Source: Clostridiales bacterium (GTDB lineage Bacteria > Bacillota > Clostridia > Oscillospirales > CAG-272). From it: a stretch of DNA of 50,010 bases. Shown piece after piece: positions 17,946-26,815 of the stretch. Position 1 is the stretch's first letter. Each line of letters opens with the position of its first letter. The stretch is from NCBI GenBank assembly GCA_012519315.1, contig JAAYQM010000054.1:1-50010 (forward strand). Direction: 5' to 3'. The notes beneath the pieces were generated by a model. It was not told the origin of the DNA and ran no database searches. It saw only the letters and a list, made by a program, of their open reading frames with translations. The position numbers were made by a program, and so were the translations under genes.

Positions 17946-19190
17946 ATGAAAAGACAAATCCTCTCTCTTATATGTGTAGGTGCGATTCTCCTATCCCTCG
18001 CCGGATGCATGAACCTTCGCGCTTCAGAAAACCTCACCGAGGGGCTTATTGCAAAGCAGGTCGACACAACAGAGGCAAAGACCGGGGAAGGCGCAAGAGA
18101 GGCCTCCGTTTTTGCCATGAAACTCCTCTCCCTTGCCCTCGAATCCGGGGATGAAAATGTGGTTATTTCACCCCTATCCGCTTATTTAGCCCTTGCCATG
18201 GTGGCAAACGGCGCAAAAGGGGACACCCTCTCCGAGTTTACAAAAAGACTCGGCAGCGATCTCAATATCAGCGACATCAATCTCTTTTGCCGTGCGATTA
18301 TTGACAGTCTCACCGAGAATGCAGGGGGCACCACACTCAGCATTGCCGATTCTGTTTGGATGAAGAAAGACGGGTTTGTCCCAAATCAGGATTTCCTTCA
18401 AGCGGCTGTAGATTATTTTGATGCCGAGGCCTTCACATCGGATTTTAGTGATCTAAAGGCTGTCAGCGATGTGAACAAGTGGATCGAAAAGAACACAAAC
18501 GGTCTTATCAAGGAGATGCTCAAGGAAATCTCTCCCGATACCGTTATGCTGCTGATTAACACCTTATATATGAAGGCTCGCTGGAAAACCCCCTTTGAAA
18601 GCGCATATAACTTCAAGGGCCCCTTTACAAAATCGGACGGCACAGAAGTCGAGACCACCTATATGTCCCGTACCGACAGAATGCAATATCTTAAAACCGA
18701 CGCGGCTAAGGGGGTTCTTCTCCCCTATGACGACGAGCGTCTTGGCTTTGTCGCCCTCCTGCCCGAGGACGGAAAAACCACCGCCGATCTCCTTGCCTCC
18801 ATCTCTGACATAAAGGGGCTGATCGACAGCGCGGAAAGCGCCTCAATCCGGCTCAGTCTCCCGATATATAAAATCGAGTACGAATGTACAATGAATGATA
18901 TCCTGAAGTCCGCCGGGATAAAGCTGGCCTTTGACGAACAGAAGGCAGATCTCTCCGGTCTCGGTACGGCAATGGGCAATCTTTATATAGGAGAGGTTCG
19001 GCAAAAGGTTGTCATCGAGGTTAACGAAAAAGGAACAGAGGCCGCTGCCGCAACTGTTATTGACATTCGCACCACCTCCGCGATCCAGAGCGATTTTGCG
19101 CTCACCTTTGATAAGCCCTTTATCTACATGGTGGTGGATCTTGAAAGCGGTATCCCCCTCTTCGTCGGGCAGATGGATAACCCGGCATAA
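17946..19190 (+). CDS. serpin family lipoprotein (predicted inhibitory)
   Basis: A 414-residue serpin anchored outside the cell. Residues 1-21 form a lipoprotein signal peptide with lipobox LAGC (Cys21). The serpin core follows, with NTLYMKARWKTPF (shutter/breach region) and the hinge GTEAAAAT (363-370), whose small residues indicate an inhibitory, loop-inserting serpin. By alignment to alpha-1-antitrypsin the reactive bond would be near Thr377-Ser378; the segment after it is about three residues longer than usual, so this is approximate. Gut clostridial serpins (for example siropins of Eubacterium siraeum) inhibit neutrophil-type elastases; the same role is a guess here. The ATG at 17946 follows AAAGGAAG. 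Flanked by terminators on both sides, so it is a single-gene unit. Confidence 0.93.
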   Translation: MKRQILSLICVGAILLSLAGCMNLRASENLTEGLIAKQVDTTEAKTGEGAREASVFAMKLLSLALESGDENVVISPLSAYLALAMVANGAKGDTLSEFTKRLGSDLNISDINLFCRAIIDSLTENAGGTTLSIADSVWMKKDGFVPNQDFLQAAVDYFDAEAFTSDFSDLKAVSDVNKWIEKNTNGLIKEMLKEISPDTVMLLINTLYMKARWKTPFESAYNFKGPFTKSDGTEVETTYMSRTDRMQYLKTDAAKGVLLPYDDERLGFVALLPEDGKTTADLLASISDIKGLIDSAESASIRLSLPIYKIEYECTMNDILKSAGIKLAFDEQKADLSGLGTAMGNLYIGEVRQKVVIEVNEKGTEAAAATVIDIRTTSAIQSDFALTFDKPFIYMVVDLESGIPLFVGQMDNPA

Positions 19191-19210
19191 CTAAAATAGC
19201 AGTTCAAAAC

Positions 19211-19253
19211 AAAAAAGCAAGGACGACCGTGAAACAGTCGTCCTTGCTTTTTT
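19211..19253. terminator. bidirectional terminator between serpin gene and the 19.3-kb ORF
   Basis: A perfect 17-base stem, 19211-19227 with 19237-19253, closes a nine-base loop. A-run on the left and T-run on the right allow termination in both directions. Confidence 0.9.
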
Positions 19254-19255
19254 GG

Positions 19256-19465
19256 CTATGCCTCGTTGACAATATTCTCAAGCTCGCGTATAAGATCATT
19301 CAAGGTGTAAAGTTGAACATCACGCTCAAGAATCGCATTCTTCAGATCAACTGACAAAGTTTCAAATTGTGGCTTAATTTTAGGATCAATATAAGACATA
19401 TCAATATCCTTTCCAAATAATCCTGCATCCTGCAAATAATAATTGAAGAGGCTAAGTCTCTCCAA
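19256..19465 (-). CDS. small hypothetical protein or gene remnant
   Basis: A 69-codon frame that ends at the serpin terminator. It has no ATG near its 5' end; the listed start is a TTG, and the frame stays open 12 more codons upstream (protein-like sequence ALYRRQFKILERL) to a TAG at 19499-19501. The helical, charged composition looks like real protein. The lack of a proper start and of a clear ribosome-binding site suggests the 3' end of a decayed gene, or a gene with a TTG start. No family recognised. Confidence 0.4.
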   Translation of the reverse strand: MERLSLFNYYLQDAGLFGKDIDMSYIDPKIKPQFETLSVDLKNAILERDVQLYTLNDLIRELENIVNEA

Positions 19466-19576
19466 AATCTTAAATTGTCGCCGATAAAGTGCCTTGTCCT
19501 ATTATTTTTACCGATTTTGCAACGATTATGAGAAGGATTTGAAAATTTTCAGTCTTTTACTTTACAAAATTACGGC

Positions 19577-20608
19577 TTACCTGCCGGGATAATAGACAAG
19601 AGGACCGACATAATAATTAATTGCGGACAAATACGCCTCAAGCTCGGTTAGCTTTGTCTTCTTATCAAAGTTTATCGCCGAGAGGAAAAGTGAATACAGG
19701 CTGTTGAAATTAACTTCTTTTATAAAAGGATGCACAGACACATCGTCGCCAAACTCATTGTCTGCAAACATAGCCTCCATAGCGCCGTCAAAATCGGTTA
19801 TGCCGTCAATAAGTTCAACATCTAGGGCCTGTTTTGCCGTATAAGTGCGACCGTCGGCAAGCATGCGAAGACTTAAGTCCTTAATACCGCGGGCTGACGA
19901 TACGACATCGAGAAAGAGCTTATAATATTCATCGATCTGGCTTTGATAGATGCTTAATTGTGCCTCGGTCAGGGGGCTGAAGATGCTGCCCATCATTTTG
20001 TTGTTATCAGAGGCAAGATCGGTAGCCTTTATACCGGCCTTCTCAAGAAATTCGGAAACATCAATATGAGTGCCGTATGTTACGCCGATCGAGCCGGTTG
20101 TACAGATCGGATTTGCATATATCTTGTCAGCGGCGCAGGCGAGATAGTACCCTCCTGAGGCCGCCATCTCGGCACAATAGGCGTATATCGGACGACCCAG
20201 CTCCTTATATTTTAACAGCGCCCGATAAAGCTCATCGGTGGGATAAAGCTCTCCGCCGGGAGAGTTGATATAAAGCATTAGTCCCTTGTTCATCGGATCA
20301 TCGATCATCTGCTCAACGGTATCCATCAAAAACTGCTGGTCATAGGAGTCGCTTACCAATCCAAAATAACTGCTGTTCCCTGTAATGGTACCCTCAATAT
20401 ACATAACCCCAACATACGGACTGTCTGCGAACCAATCCTTTTCAAAAAAGTTGCTCGATGACATCATTACAATAATCGAAATAATAGGCAAAATGACAAA
20501 GACTAGAATCAACACTCCGACAAGGATCCATGGCCAGATCTTTTTTTTCTTTTGAGGAAAAGCAGGATATTGTCCGGGTATATATGCATTGCTGTTCCCT
20601 GTGTTCAT
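19577..20608 (-). CDS. sppA: signal peptide peptidase SppA
   Basis: Membrane-bound serine protease that digests leftover signal peptides on the outer face of the membrane. A single transmembrane segment spans about residues 25-48 after a cationic KKKK. The S49 domain has the catalytic dyad: Ser151 in MAASGGYY and Lys204 in DNNKMMGS, 53 residues apart as in B. subtilis SppA. INSPGGE and TTGSIGV are also typical. Length 343 matches the Firmicutes short form. GGAG lies about eight bases before the ATG. The gene stands alone on the minus strand. Confidence 0.94.
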   Translation of the reverse strand: MNTGNSNAYIPGQYPAFPQKKKKIWPWILVGVLILVFVILPIISIIVMMSSSNFFEKDWFADSPYVGVMYIEGTITGNSSYFGLVSDSYDQQFLMDTVEQMIDDPMNKGLMLYINSPGGELYPTDELYRALLKYKELGRPIYAYCAEMAASGGYYLACAADKIYANPICTTGSIGVTYGTHIDVSEFLEKAGIKATDLASDNNKMMGSIFSPLTEAQLSIYQSQIDEYYKLFLDVVSSARGIKDLSLRMLADGRTYTAKQALDVELIDGITDFDGAMEAMFADNEFGDDVSVHPFIKEVNFNSLYSLFLSAINFDKKTKLTELEAYLSAINYYVGPLVYYPGR

Positions 20609-20659
20609 AATAACAAGCTCCTATCATAGTTTTTTTATCATATTTCAAAAATATATACT

Positions 20660-20688
20660 ATTTTACATCATTTTGCCGATATTTACAA
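20660..20688 (-). promoter_or_regulatory. possible promoter of sppA
   Basis: On the minus strand TTGTAA (20683-20688), 17 bases, TAAAAT (20660-20665). The -35 box is weak. Confidence 0.35.
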
Positions 20689-20752
20689 CAATTTTTACAA
20701 TTTGATCAAAAAAACTCTCAACACGCAAAAATAATCGACAAGTCACTAAGCA

Positions 20753-20781
20753 TTGATTATTCCACCTGAAAATGCTATAAT
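20753..20781 (+). promoter_or_regulatory. promoter of the GDSL hydrolase gene; main content of the 20609-20922 gap
   Basis: TTGATT (20753-20758), 17 bases, TATAAT (20776-20781). The leader of about 135 bases contains a small stem GCATC / GATGC around 20830-20850. The rest of the 314-base gap holds only the possible sppA promoter and AT-rich sequence. Confidence 0.65.
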
Positions 20782-20922
20782 ATTTTCTGCAATGCGAGGC
20801 GAATATCCGGTTTTTTTCTGTACTGCCAAGCATCTTTTTTTCGATGCGATATAAGAGTATATAAAATCCGGTGGTTAAAAAATCGTATTGACAATTATAT
20901 TTATGTAAAAACGGAGGATTAT

Positions 20923-22071
20923 ATGCAAAACAGTCATTGGGTTTGCGGCTGGGGAGCTTCAACCACACGTATCCCCTACCAGCTGGCCGACAGCTTTGAG
21001 GACACAACTATAAGATATCTGATTTTTCCAACGATCGACGGTGGGAAAATAAGAATCCGGCTTTCAAATTATTTTGGAACCGAAAAAGTGCGAATAAACG
21101 CTGTCTATGCCGCAACCGTGCTGTCCGGCAGCAACATCGATCCTAATGAAAATGTAAAATTGACCTTTGGCGGTCAGAACGAGGCAGTAATTGCCCCCGG
21201 CGAGGAGATTGTCAGCGATCCTGTTGATTTTAATATCTCCCACGGCAAAATGATCGCCGTCAGCCTATACTTCAAAGAAAGAACCTCTCTCACAACAGGA
21301 CATTCCAATAATGGGCCTTATATAAAAAAATATTTCACACGGGGCAATTATGCCGCCGCCCCTGAGTTTCCCCCCGACACCCTGAGCGATTGCCCGTGCT
21401 ATGTTTTTCTAAACGGGCTGGATATATGGGCAAGCGAAGACACCCGGGCAATCATCGCAATCGGCGATTCGATCACCGCCCAACCCTGGCCGGACTGCCT
21501 TGCGCGCCGCCTGCTTTCCCTTGGCATTACCAATCGCGCCGTCATTCGCAAAGGAATCAGCGGAAACAGATTGCTGCGGGAATACAAAACCTATCGTCCG
21601 AGAATGCATCACGGCATATCACTGCTTAGCCGTTTTAAGAGAGACATTCTGCAGCCGGGCGCCGACCGGATTTTTATGCTTATCGGGATTAATGACCTTT
21701 TACATCCCGGTCCAAATCATTATGCGCCTATGTCCGAGCTTCCGAGTGCAGAGGATATGATTGAGGGCTATAAATTCTGTATCGAGACCGCCCGCGGGCA
21801 CAACATGAAAATATATCTGTCCACCATCCTCCCCACCGGGCGCTTTCTTAAGGATGATATGCTGGAGAGGGAAACCCTCCGTACCGAAATAAACGATTGG
21901 ATCCGCTCGACCGATCTTATCGACGGTTTAATTGACTTCGATTCTGCTCTACGCGATGAAAATGATCACCGCAGACTCAAAGCCGAATATGACAGCGGCG
22001 ACCTTTTACATCCCAGCCTTGCCGGTGCCAAGGCAATGGCCAACGCCATACCCGAAGAATACCTGAAATAA
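20923..22071 (+). CDS. SGNH/GDSL hydrolase family protein
   Basis: A 382-residue predicted esterase/lipase. An N-terminal beta domain of about 170 residues precedes the SGNH fold. Block I is AIGDSITA with the nucleophile Ser183, block II is the glycine in GISGNRLL, block III is GINDLLH with the asparagine, and block V is DLLHPS with Asp and His about 360-363. No signal peptide is evident, so it is probably cytoplasmic. GGAGG precedes the ATG. The substrate is unknown; the layout resembles lipases and carbohydrate esterases that act on acylated small molecules. Confidence 0.87.
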   Translation: MQNSHWVCGWGASTTRIPYQLADSFEDTTIRYLIFPTIDGGKIRIRLSNYFGTEKVRINAVYAATVLSGSNIDPNENVKLTFGGQNEAVIAPGEEIVSDPVDFNISHGKMIAVSLYFKERTSLTTGHSNNGPYIKKYFTRGNYAAAPEFPPDTLSDCPCYVFLNGLDIWASEDTRAIIAIGDSITAQPWPDCLARRLLSLGITNRAVIRKGISGNRLLREYKTYRPRMHHGISLLSRFKRDILQPGADRIFMLIGINDLLHPGPNHYAPMSELPSAEDMIEGYKFCIETARGHNMKIYLSTILPTGRFLKDDMLERETLRTEINDWIRSTDLIDGLIDFDSALRDENDHRRLKAEYDSGDLLHPSLAGAKAMANAIPEEYLK

Positions 22072-22100
22072 CGCCTGCCGAATCTGCATCAATCAGCCGA

Positions 22101-22140
22101 AAAAATCGCGCATACACAGTACTGTGTATGCGCGATTTTT
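22101..22140. terminator. 40-base perfect palindrome, bidirectional terminator
   Basis: Positions 22101-22120 are the exact reverse complement of 22121-22140, with AAAAA at one end and TTTTT at the other. It lies between two convergent genes and can serve both. Confidence 0.9.
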
Positions 22141-22161
22141 GCAGTATTTACGGTATCTAAA

Positions 22162-22575
22162 CTAATCTTCCTCACTTGCCTTGCAGCTACAGGAATCGTC
22201 ATCGCACTCGCAATCAAATCTTTCATTGCAGGCAGGGCAGACAAGATTGTCAAAATCAATATCCCCATCAAAGCAAATAGTGTCTCCGCAGGAGGGGCAT
22301 ACCAGCTCAAAGCAGTCGTCATCGCAGCAGCAATCGTAATCGTCATCCTCTTCGTCATCAAGAAGATACTCCTCAACAACGCCGAGGTCCTCGTCGATCT
22401 CTTCGATGTAATCGTTTAAGACCTCGCATTCGTCTTCAAGATCGGCAACAGTAATAGCCATATCCTCGAGAAGAGCAATAATCTCTTTTATCAGCTTTGC
22501 TTCAGGCTTCTGCTCATCGAGATTAAGTCCCTCACAAAGACCCTTAAGATAAGCGGTTTTTTCGGTTAATTTCAT
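22162..22575 (-). CDS. CD1247 N-terminal domain-containing protein with zinc ribbon
   Basis: A 137-residue protein. Residues 1-70 form the helical, acidic domain named after C. difficile CD1247. A strongly acidic linker (about 70-85, DDEEDDDYD) leads to a cysteine-rich part with two CxxC pairs (CPSCGD and CPACNE) that make a rubredoxin-like zinc ribbon, followed by a further Cys/Asp-rich tail. The function is unknown; the family is restricted to Clostridia, which supports the taxonomic call. It lies 89 bases downstream of efp on the same strand. Confidence 0.85.
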   Translation of the reverse strand: MKLTEKTAYLKGLCEGLNLDEQKPEAKLIKEIIALLEDMAITVADLEDECEVLNDYIEEIDEDLGVVEEYLLDDEEDDDYDCCCDDDCFELVCPSCGDTICFDGDIDFDNLVCPACNERFDCECDDDSCSCKASEED

Positions 22576-22664
22576 TTTCTTTCCATTTCCCGGCGGAGTG
22601 TATTTTTTTAAAAAAGGGGAAACGTACCGCCGACACGTTTTTATTATTTGCTGTATATTATTAC

Positions 22665-23222
22665 CTATGCGCGCTCAAGATATTCGCCTGTGCGGGTGTC
22701 GATTCTAAGAACGTCCCCGATATTGATAAAGAGCGGAACCTTAATCGCGGCGCCTGTTTCAAGTGTTGCCGGCTTGGTTGCGCCGGTTGCGGTATCACCC
22801 TTAAAACCGGGCTCTGTATCAACAACCTCAAGTTCAACAAACATAGGAGGCTCGACGGCAAAAACATTACCCTTATAGGAGATGATTTTGCACATCATAT
22901 TTTCCTTTACAAATTTAAAGTTGTCGGACAATTTGTCCTTATCAAGGGGAATCTGCTCAAAGCTTTCCATATCCATGAAGTAATAAAGCTCGCCGTCGTT
23001 GTAAAGATACTGCATATCCCTACGTTCGACATAAGCATTCTCAAACTTTTCGGTAGGGCTGAAAGTTTTTTCAACCATTGCACCCGTAATTACATTTTTA
23101 AGTTTTGTTCTGACAAACGCTGCCCCCTTGCCCGGCTTGACATGCTGAAATTCTACAACCTGCATGACCTGCCCGTCCAGCTCAAAGGTAACACCGTTTT
23201 TAAAATCACCGGCTACAACCAT
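22665..23222 (-). CDS. efp: translation elongation factor P
   Basis: Relieves ribosome stalling at consecutive prolines. The 185 residues cover the KOW-like domain I, and OB domains II and III ending with the conserved [17 protein letters not shown]. The loop PGKGAAF carries Lys32, the residue modified in Firmicutes EF-P. No yaaO/epmA-type modification gene is in the window. The promoter is at 23315-23343; the ribosome-binding site is weak. Confidence 0.96.
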   Translation of the reverse strand: MVVAGDFKNGVTFELDGQVMQVVEFQHVKPGKGAAFVRTKLKNVITGAMVEKTFSPTEKFENAYVERRDMQYLYNDGELYYFMDMESFEQIPLDKDKLSDNFKFVKENMMCKIISYKGNVFAVEPPMFVELEVVDTEPGFKGDTATGATKPATLETGAAIKVPLFINIGDVLRIDTRTGEYLERA

Positions 23223-23314
23223 ATATACATACCCATTTCTCAGCGACTAAGATATTTCAAAAAAATCCAGCCCATCCGGTCGCTGTCGAACGGCCTTACA
23301 TCAAATACACATCT

Positions 23315-23343
23315 ATTTTATAATAAAATCACGCATTTTGCAA
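23315..23343 (-). promoter_or_regulatory. promoter of efp
   Basis: On the minus strand TTGCAA (23338-23343), 17 bases, TAAAAT (23315-23320), about 90 bases before the ATG. Confidence 0.55.
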
Positions 23344-23450
23344 GAGTTTTTTCATCTTTTTAGAAAAGATAGCAAAATAAAAGATAAAAAGAATATTTTT
23401 CTACGGCGGAGCAAACAAGAAAGGCGATCTTTATATTACTATTATTCCTT

Positions 23451-24998
23451 CTAGGTTGAAATGTATCCCGTCTTAAGACCTGTATCCTCAACTATCACCT
23501 GCCGCAGAGGTTTATAATCATCACCCACCGGCTCAAAGTAATACTCGATCTTCTGTGACTTTATGAACCTTTCACCATCGGCATAATACTGCACGGTGGT
23601 ACATACCTCGTCCCCCCTCATCTCCTCGGACAAAACACGAAAGTGCATTTTATAAGCTCCCATAGGTACCGTCGGGTCCAGATACGGCTTAAAATTATCT
23701 ATCCCGAGAATTTCCTTTGCATATCTAATCATCTCTTCCTCAGTTGGCTCAATATTTAATTTCAGGCTTAACCGGGTATAAATATATCCTGTCAAATGAT
23801 GATTATTTTCATGTTTTTCAAGATCAGGCAAATTCTGCCCCCTCAAAATATTGATAATACCTGCCGTCGGAAACTCATCCCCTCTTTCATATACCTGATT
23901 ATCACGATAATCAAGCAGCAGGTAGTCAAGACCACACTCCAAATAGTACCGATGATAGCCCACGGACAGATCAAGAAGCGGACTGTCCGCCGATTCAACG
24001 GTGAAGGAAAAAATAATATTATCCCCCCTACTTGGACCATAGTGATAATAATTGACAGTATCCACCCACTCTATCTTATAGTCTTTCAAAACAATGGCTT
24101 TATACGGGTCATGAAGCTCCGCCCCCACATAGTACTGCCGCCCGAAGGCTTTGGTATCCCCGGTTACAAATGCGCGAATATAACGGTAGCGTTCATCATA
24201 GCAGCTGATACCGAGCTTTTCCCAATCCCGATAATCGGTGATAATGGTGGTTGTGCGCTCGGGATAGCGGGCTAAAAATTCTTCCACCACCTCATTTAAA
24301 CAAAAGTAGATGCACCCGTTAAGATAGAAGGGGGTAAGGTCATAGCGTCGCTTTATTTCATCATTCGGGCTGCCATTATTTAGGATAAGGGAGGGTAAAA
24401 TTCTTCCTTCTTCTTTGTAATAATGATCAAAATATTTTACATTCAGGGGACGGGCGTAGGGCTTGTTGATTAAACCCTTTGGGATAAAGATACAATTTGG
24501 GTATTCAGGATTTGAGCGATAGATGCTGCCAAATTCGTAATCCTCGATTTTAGGCGCGTTTTCTACCTGCTTATCCAGCATAAATTGAACTGAGTCAATC
24601 GGAACATAGGCACCGCTCTCCACCGGATAGATGCTTGCGTTCATTGTCAGAGACAACTTAAAGGCCTGAACGGCACATTCAAGAACCAGCTCTTCGCTGA
24701 GCTCAAGCCCGTGATTAAGGGTGGCGTAAATCCACGGCGCCAGGCTGTCCTTTATCTGCTCTTCAAAATTTTCTATTTCCTCCCCGTCTTTAGGATATGT
24801 CAGAACAACATTTGCATCCGAAAGAATCGTCGGGTTATTCGACTTTATAGGCGTATTTGTCACAGGTGATGAGGTTGTTTCCGCCTCGGCGGTTGTATAT
24901 GCTGATGTTGTGTCTCTTTCCTCTTCCGACTCACAGGCGGTTAATAAAAACAAGGCAAGCAAGCTAAGAGCCATGACAGATCGGATATGCTTTCTCAT
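23451..24998 (-). CDS. hypothetical lipoprotein
   Basis: A 515-residue predicted lipoprotein of no family I recognise. The signal peptide (residues 1-22) ends with the lipobox LTAC. It is followed by a Thr/Ser-rich linker (about 25-60) and then a long, tyrosine- and acid-rich globular part. The segment INGSP-like ...LTPFYLNGCIYFCLNEVV (kept short here) resembles neither a known binding protein nor a hydrolase. The ATG at 24998 has a run of five G six bases upstream; the in-frame ATG at 25010 overlaps its only AGG. It has its own promoter (25034-25062) and appears to be monocistronic. Confidence 0.75.
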   Translation of the reverse strand: MRKHIRSVMALSLLALFLLTACESEEERDTTSAYTTAEAETTSSPVTNTPIKSNNPTILSDANVVLTYPKDGEEIENFEEQIKDSLAPWIYATLNHGLELSEELVLECAVQAFKLSLTMNASIYPVESGAYVPIDSVQFMLDKQVENAPKIEDYEFGSIYRSNPEYPNCIFIPKGLINKPYARPLNVKYFDHYYKEEGRILPSLILNNGSPNDEIKRRYDLTPFYLNGCIYFCLNEVVEEFLARYPERTTTIITDYRDWEKLGISCYDERYRYIRAFVTGDTKAFGRQYYVGAELHDPYKAIVLKDYKIEWVDTVNYYHYGPSRGDNIIFSFTVESADSPLLDLSVGYHRYYLECGLDYLLLDYRDNQVYERGDEFPTAGIINILRGQNLPDLEKHENNHHLTGYIYTRLSLKLNIEPTEEEMIRYAKEILGIDNFKPYLDPTVPMGAYKMHFRVLSEEMRGDEVCTTVQYYADGERFIKSQKIEYYFEPVGDDYKPLRQVIVEDTGLKTGYIST

Positions 24999-25033
24999 AC
25001 AAACCCCCATCCTAAAAATATAATTACAGATTT

Positions 25034-25062
25034 ATTGTAGAACACAATATATTATTTGTCAA
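25034..25062 (-). promoter_or_regulatory. sigma-A promoter of the hypothetical lipoprotein gene
   Basis: On the minus strand TTGACA (25057-25062), 17 bases, TACAAT (25034-25039); the leader is about 30 bases. Confidence 0.7.
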
Positions 25063-25147
25063 CATATTTTAGACCGCCCTCGTGGGGCAATTACTTTTCC
25101 CTGTTAAGGTGGGAAGCCGCGATTCATGCTCACTCTCCGCAAACAAA

Positions 25148-25177
25148 GCCCCCTAAGACCCACGGGTCCTAGGAGGC
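25148..25177 (-). terminator. terminator of the amino-acid ABC transporter operon
   Basis: An imperfect stem of about 13 pairs, 25148-25160 with 25164-25177 (GCC..CTAAGACC / GGTC.TAGG.GGC), is followed on the minus strand by the T-rich CTTTGTTTG. Confidence 0.7.
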
Positions 25178-25187
25178 TAGAAAATTG

Positions 25188-25973
25188 CTATCGACTTAAA
25201 ACAGTGCTTAAAAAGGCACGGAGACGCTCGGTTTTCGGCGCTTTAAAGAGAATATCGGGAGCACCCTCTTCAGCAATAATGCCGTCATCCATAAAGATAA
25301 CGCGATCGGATACATCATGGGCAAAGCTCATCTCATGGGTAACAATAATCATGGTTATGTGCTCCTTTGCCAGATCGCGAATAACCGAAAGCACCTCTCC
25401 GGTAAGCTCCGGGTCAAGGGCGCTTGTCGGCTCGTCAAAGCAGAGAATCTGCGGATTTAGAGCCAGAGCACGGGCAATAGCCACCCGCTGCTGCTGACCT
25501 CCCGACAACTCACAGGGGTAGTTTTCCAATTTATCAGAAAGCCCCACCCGATCAATAATTGCCCGGGCATCCTCTTCGATCTGAGCGTAAATTTGCTTTT
25601 TGTTTTGCTTAAATCCGGGTCTTGACTTTGCCAGAAGCTTCACAGCAAGTGAGACATTTTCAAGTACATTGTATTGAGGGAACAGATTAAACGATTGAAA
25701 AACAAGCCCCATCATCAATTGATTCTGCCGCTTTTCCTCAAGGGTATGAGGTTTTTCCACGTCAGCGTCAAAGATAGTTTTACCGTTTACAAGGATTCTG
25801 CCCTTCTCTGCCGTCTCAAGAAAGTTGATACAACGGAGCAAGGTGGTTTTTCCGCTGCCCGATGATCCGATAATGGACAAAACCTCTCCCTTGTTCAGTG
25901 AGAAATTGATACCCTTCAGCACCGGAGTCTTTCCGTAACACTTTTCTAATTCTTGAACTTCAAGTATCGGCAT
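25188..25973 (-). CDS. amino acid ABC transporter ATP-binding protein (GlnQ/HisP type)
   Basis: Energises a polar amino-acid importer. Walker A GSSGSGKT (residues 36-43), signature LSGGQQQRVAIARAL, Walker B ILCFDEPTSALDPE and switch VTHEMSFA are those of the PAAT family. Length 261. A longer in-frame ORF reaches 26081 through the permease gene, but the ATG at 25973 has AAAGGAT eight bases upstream and gives the standard start MPILEVQELEKCYG. It starts six bases after the permease stop. Confidence 0.95.
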   Translation of the reverse strand: MPILEVQELEKCYGKTPVLKGINFSLNKGEVLSIIGSSGSGKTTLLRCINFLETAEKGRILVNGKTIFDADVEKPHTLEEKRQNQLMMGLVFQSFNLFPQYNVLENVSLAVKLLAKSRPGFKQNKKQIYAQIEEDARAIIDRVGLSDKLENYPCELSGGQQQRVAIARALALNPQILCFDEPTSALDPELTGEVLSVIRDLAKEHITMIIVTHEMSFAHDVSDRVIFMDDGIIAEEGAPDILFKAPKTERLRAFLSTVLSR

Positions 25974-25978
25974 GGTAA

Positions 25979-26620
25979 TTATCCTTTGTAATAATCTAAT
26001 TTTTTCTCTAAGTAACCAAAGATAAGGGTCAGAACTCCACAGAAGATAAGGTAGAAGACACCGGTATAAAAGAGAGGCCATATGTATCCTATAGTAACAT
26101 AATCCTGCGCGGCACGAATAAGCTCGCCAACGGCAATAATCCTAGCAAGGGATGTATCCTTAACAAGGGTGATTATTTCGTTGCTCATCGGCGGCAGGAT
26201 ACGCTTGATTATCTGGAGCAGAACAACCTTGAAAAAGATCTGAGTCTTAGTCATTCCCAGAACCTGACCGGCCTCATACTGACCTTTTGGGATACTCTCT
26301 ATCCCTCCTCGATAGATCTCAGAAAAATAGGCAGCATAATTTATGACAAAGGCGATCAAAAGGGCTGTCATTCTCGACTTCACCGGCGTGTCGAACAATA
26401 GCCCCGGCACATAAAAGACCGTGATAATCTGAAGCATCAAGGGGGTGCCGCGAATGATCCAGACAAACACCTTTGTCAGCCATCTGAGAGGAGTAAAGCG
26501 CGACATCGAGCCAAAGGATATGATTAACCCCAGCGGAAGAGACATTACCAGAGTTAAAACGAAGATCAGGCAGGTGGTGCTGAATCCCTCAAGAAGACTT
26601 AATGTTACCCGTATAAACAT
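25979..26620 (-). CDS. amino acid ABC transporter permease
   Basis: A 213-residue permease of the HisM/GlnP type. It has about five transmembrane helices, the HisMQ motif region WIIRGTPLMLQI and the EAA loop EAGQVLGMTKTQIFFKVVLLQIIKRILP that contacts the ATPase. It would work as a homodimer since no second permease is present. It sits between the substrate-binding protein gene (gap 195 bases, no terminator run seen; a weak inverted repeat AGCCAAC / GTTGGCT lies in it) and the ATPase gene. Confidence 0.94.
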   Translation of the reverse strand: MFIRVTLSLLEGFSTTCLIFVLTLVMSLPLGLIISFGSMSRFTPLRWLTKVFVWIIRGTPLMLQIITVFYVPGLLFDTPVKSRMTALLIAFVINYAAYFSEIYRGGIESIPKGQYEAGQVLGMTKTQIFFKVVLLQIIKRILPPMSNEIITLVKDTSLARIIAVGELIRAAQDYVTIGYIWPLFYTGVFYLIFCGVLTLIFGYLEKKLDYYKG

Positions 26621-26815
26621 GATTTATTCATCCTCATTGCAAGTGTAATAAAGCTCCCGAAAAGTAAGAGCCAACTGATTCAGCACGAGATGCATTATGC
26701 TGATCATAAACAGTACAAGCAGCCAACCCACAGGATGTCAAAGCAAATCCCACGAGTTGGCTTGCTATCAAATGCTTGTCAATATATGTCGAACTAATTA
26801 TATCTTCCGTTACGC

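Noticed and set aside
25063-25147. Possible small RNA or riboswitch between the lipoprotein gene and the ABC terminator
   Set aside because: Only a short CCCTCGTGGGG stem is visible and no promoter faces it.
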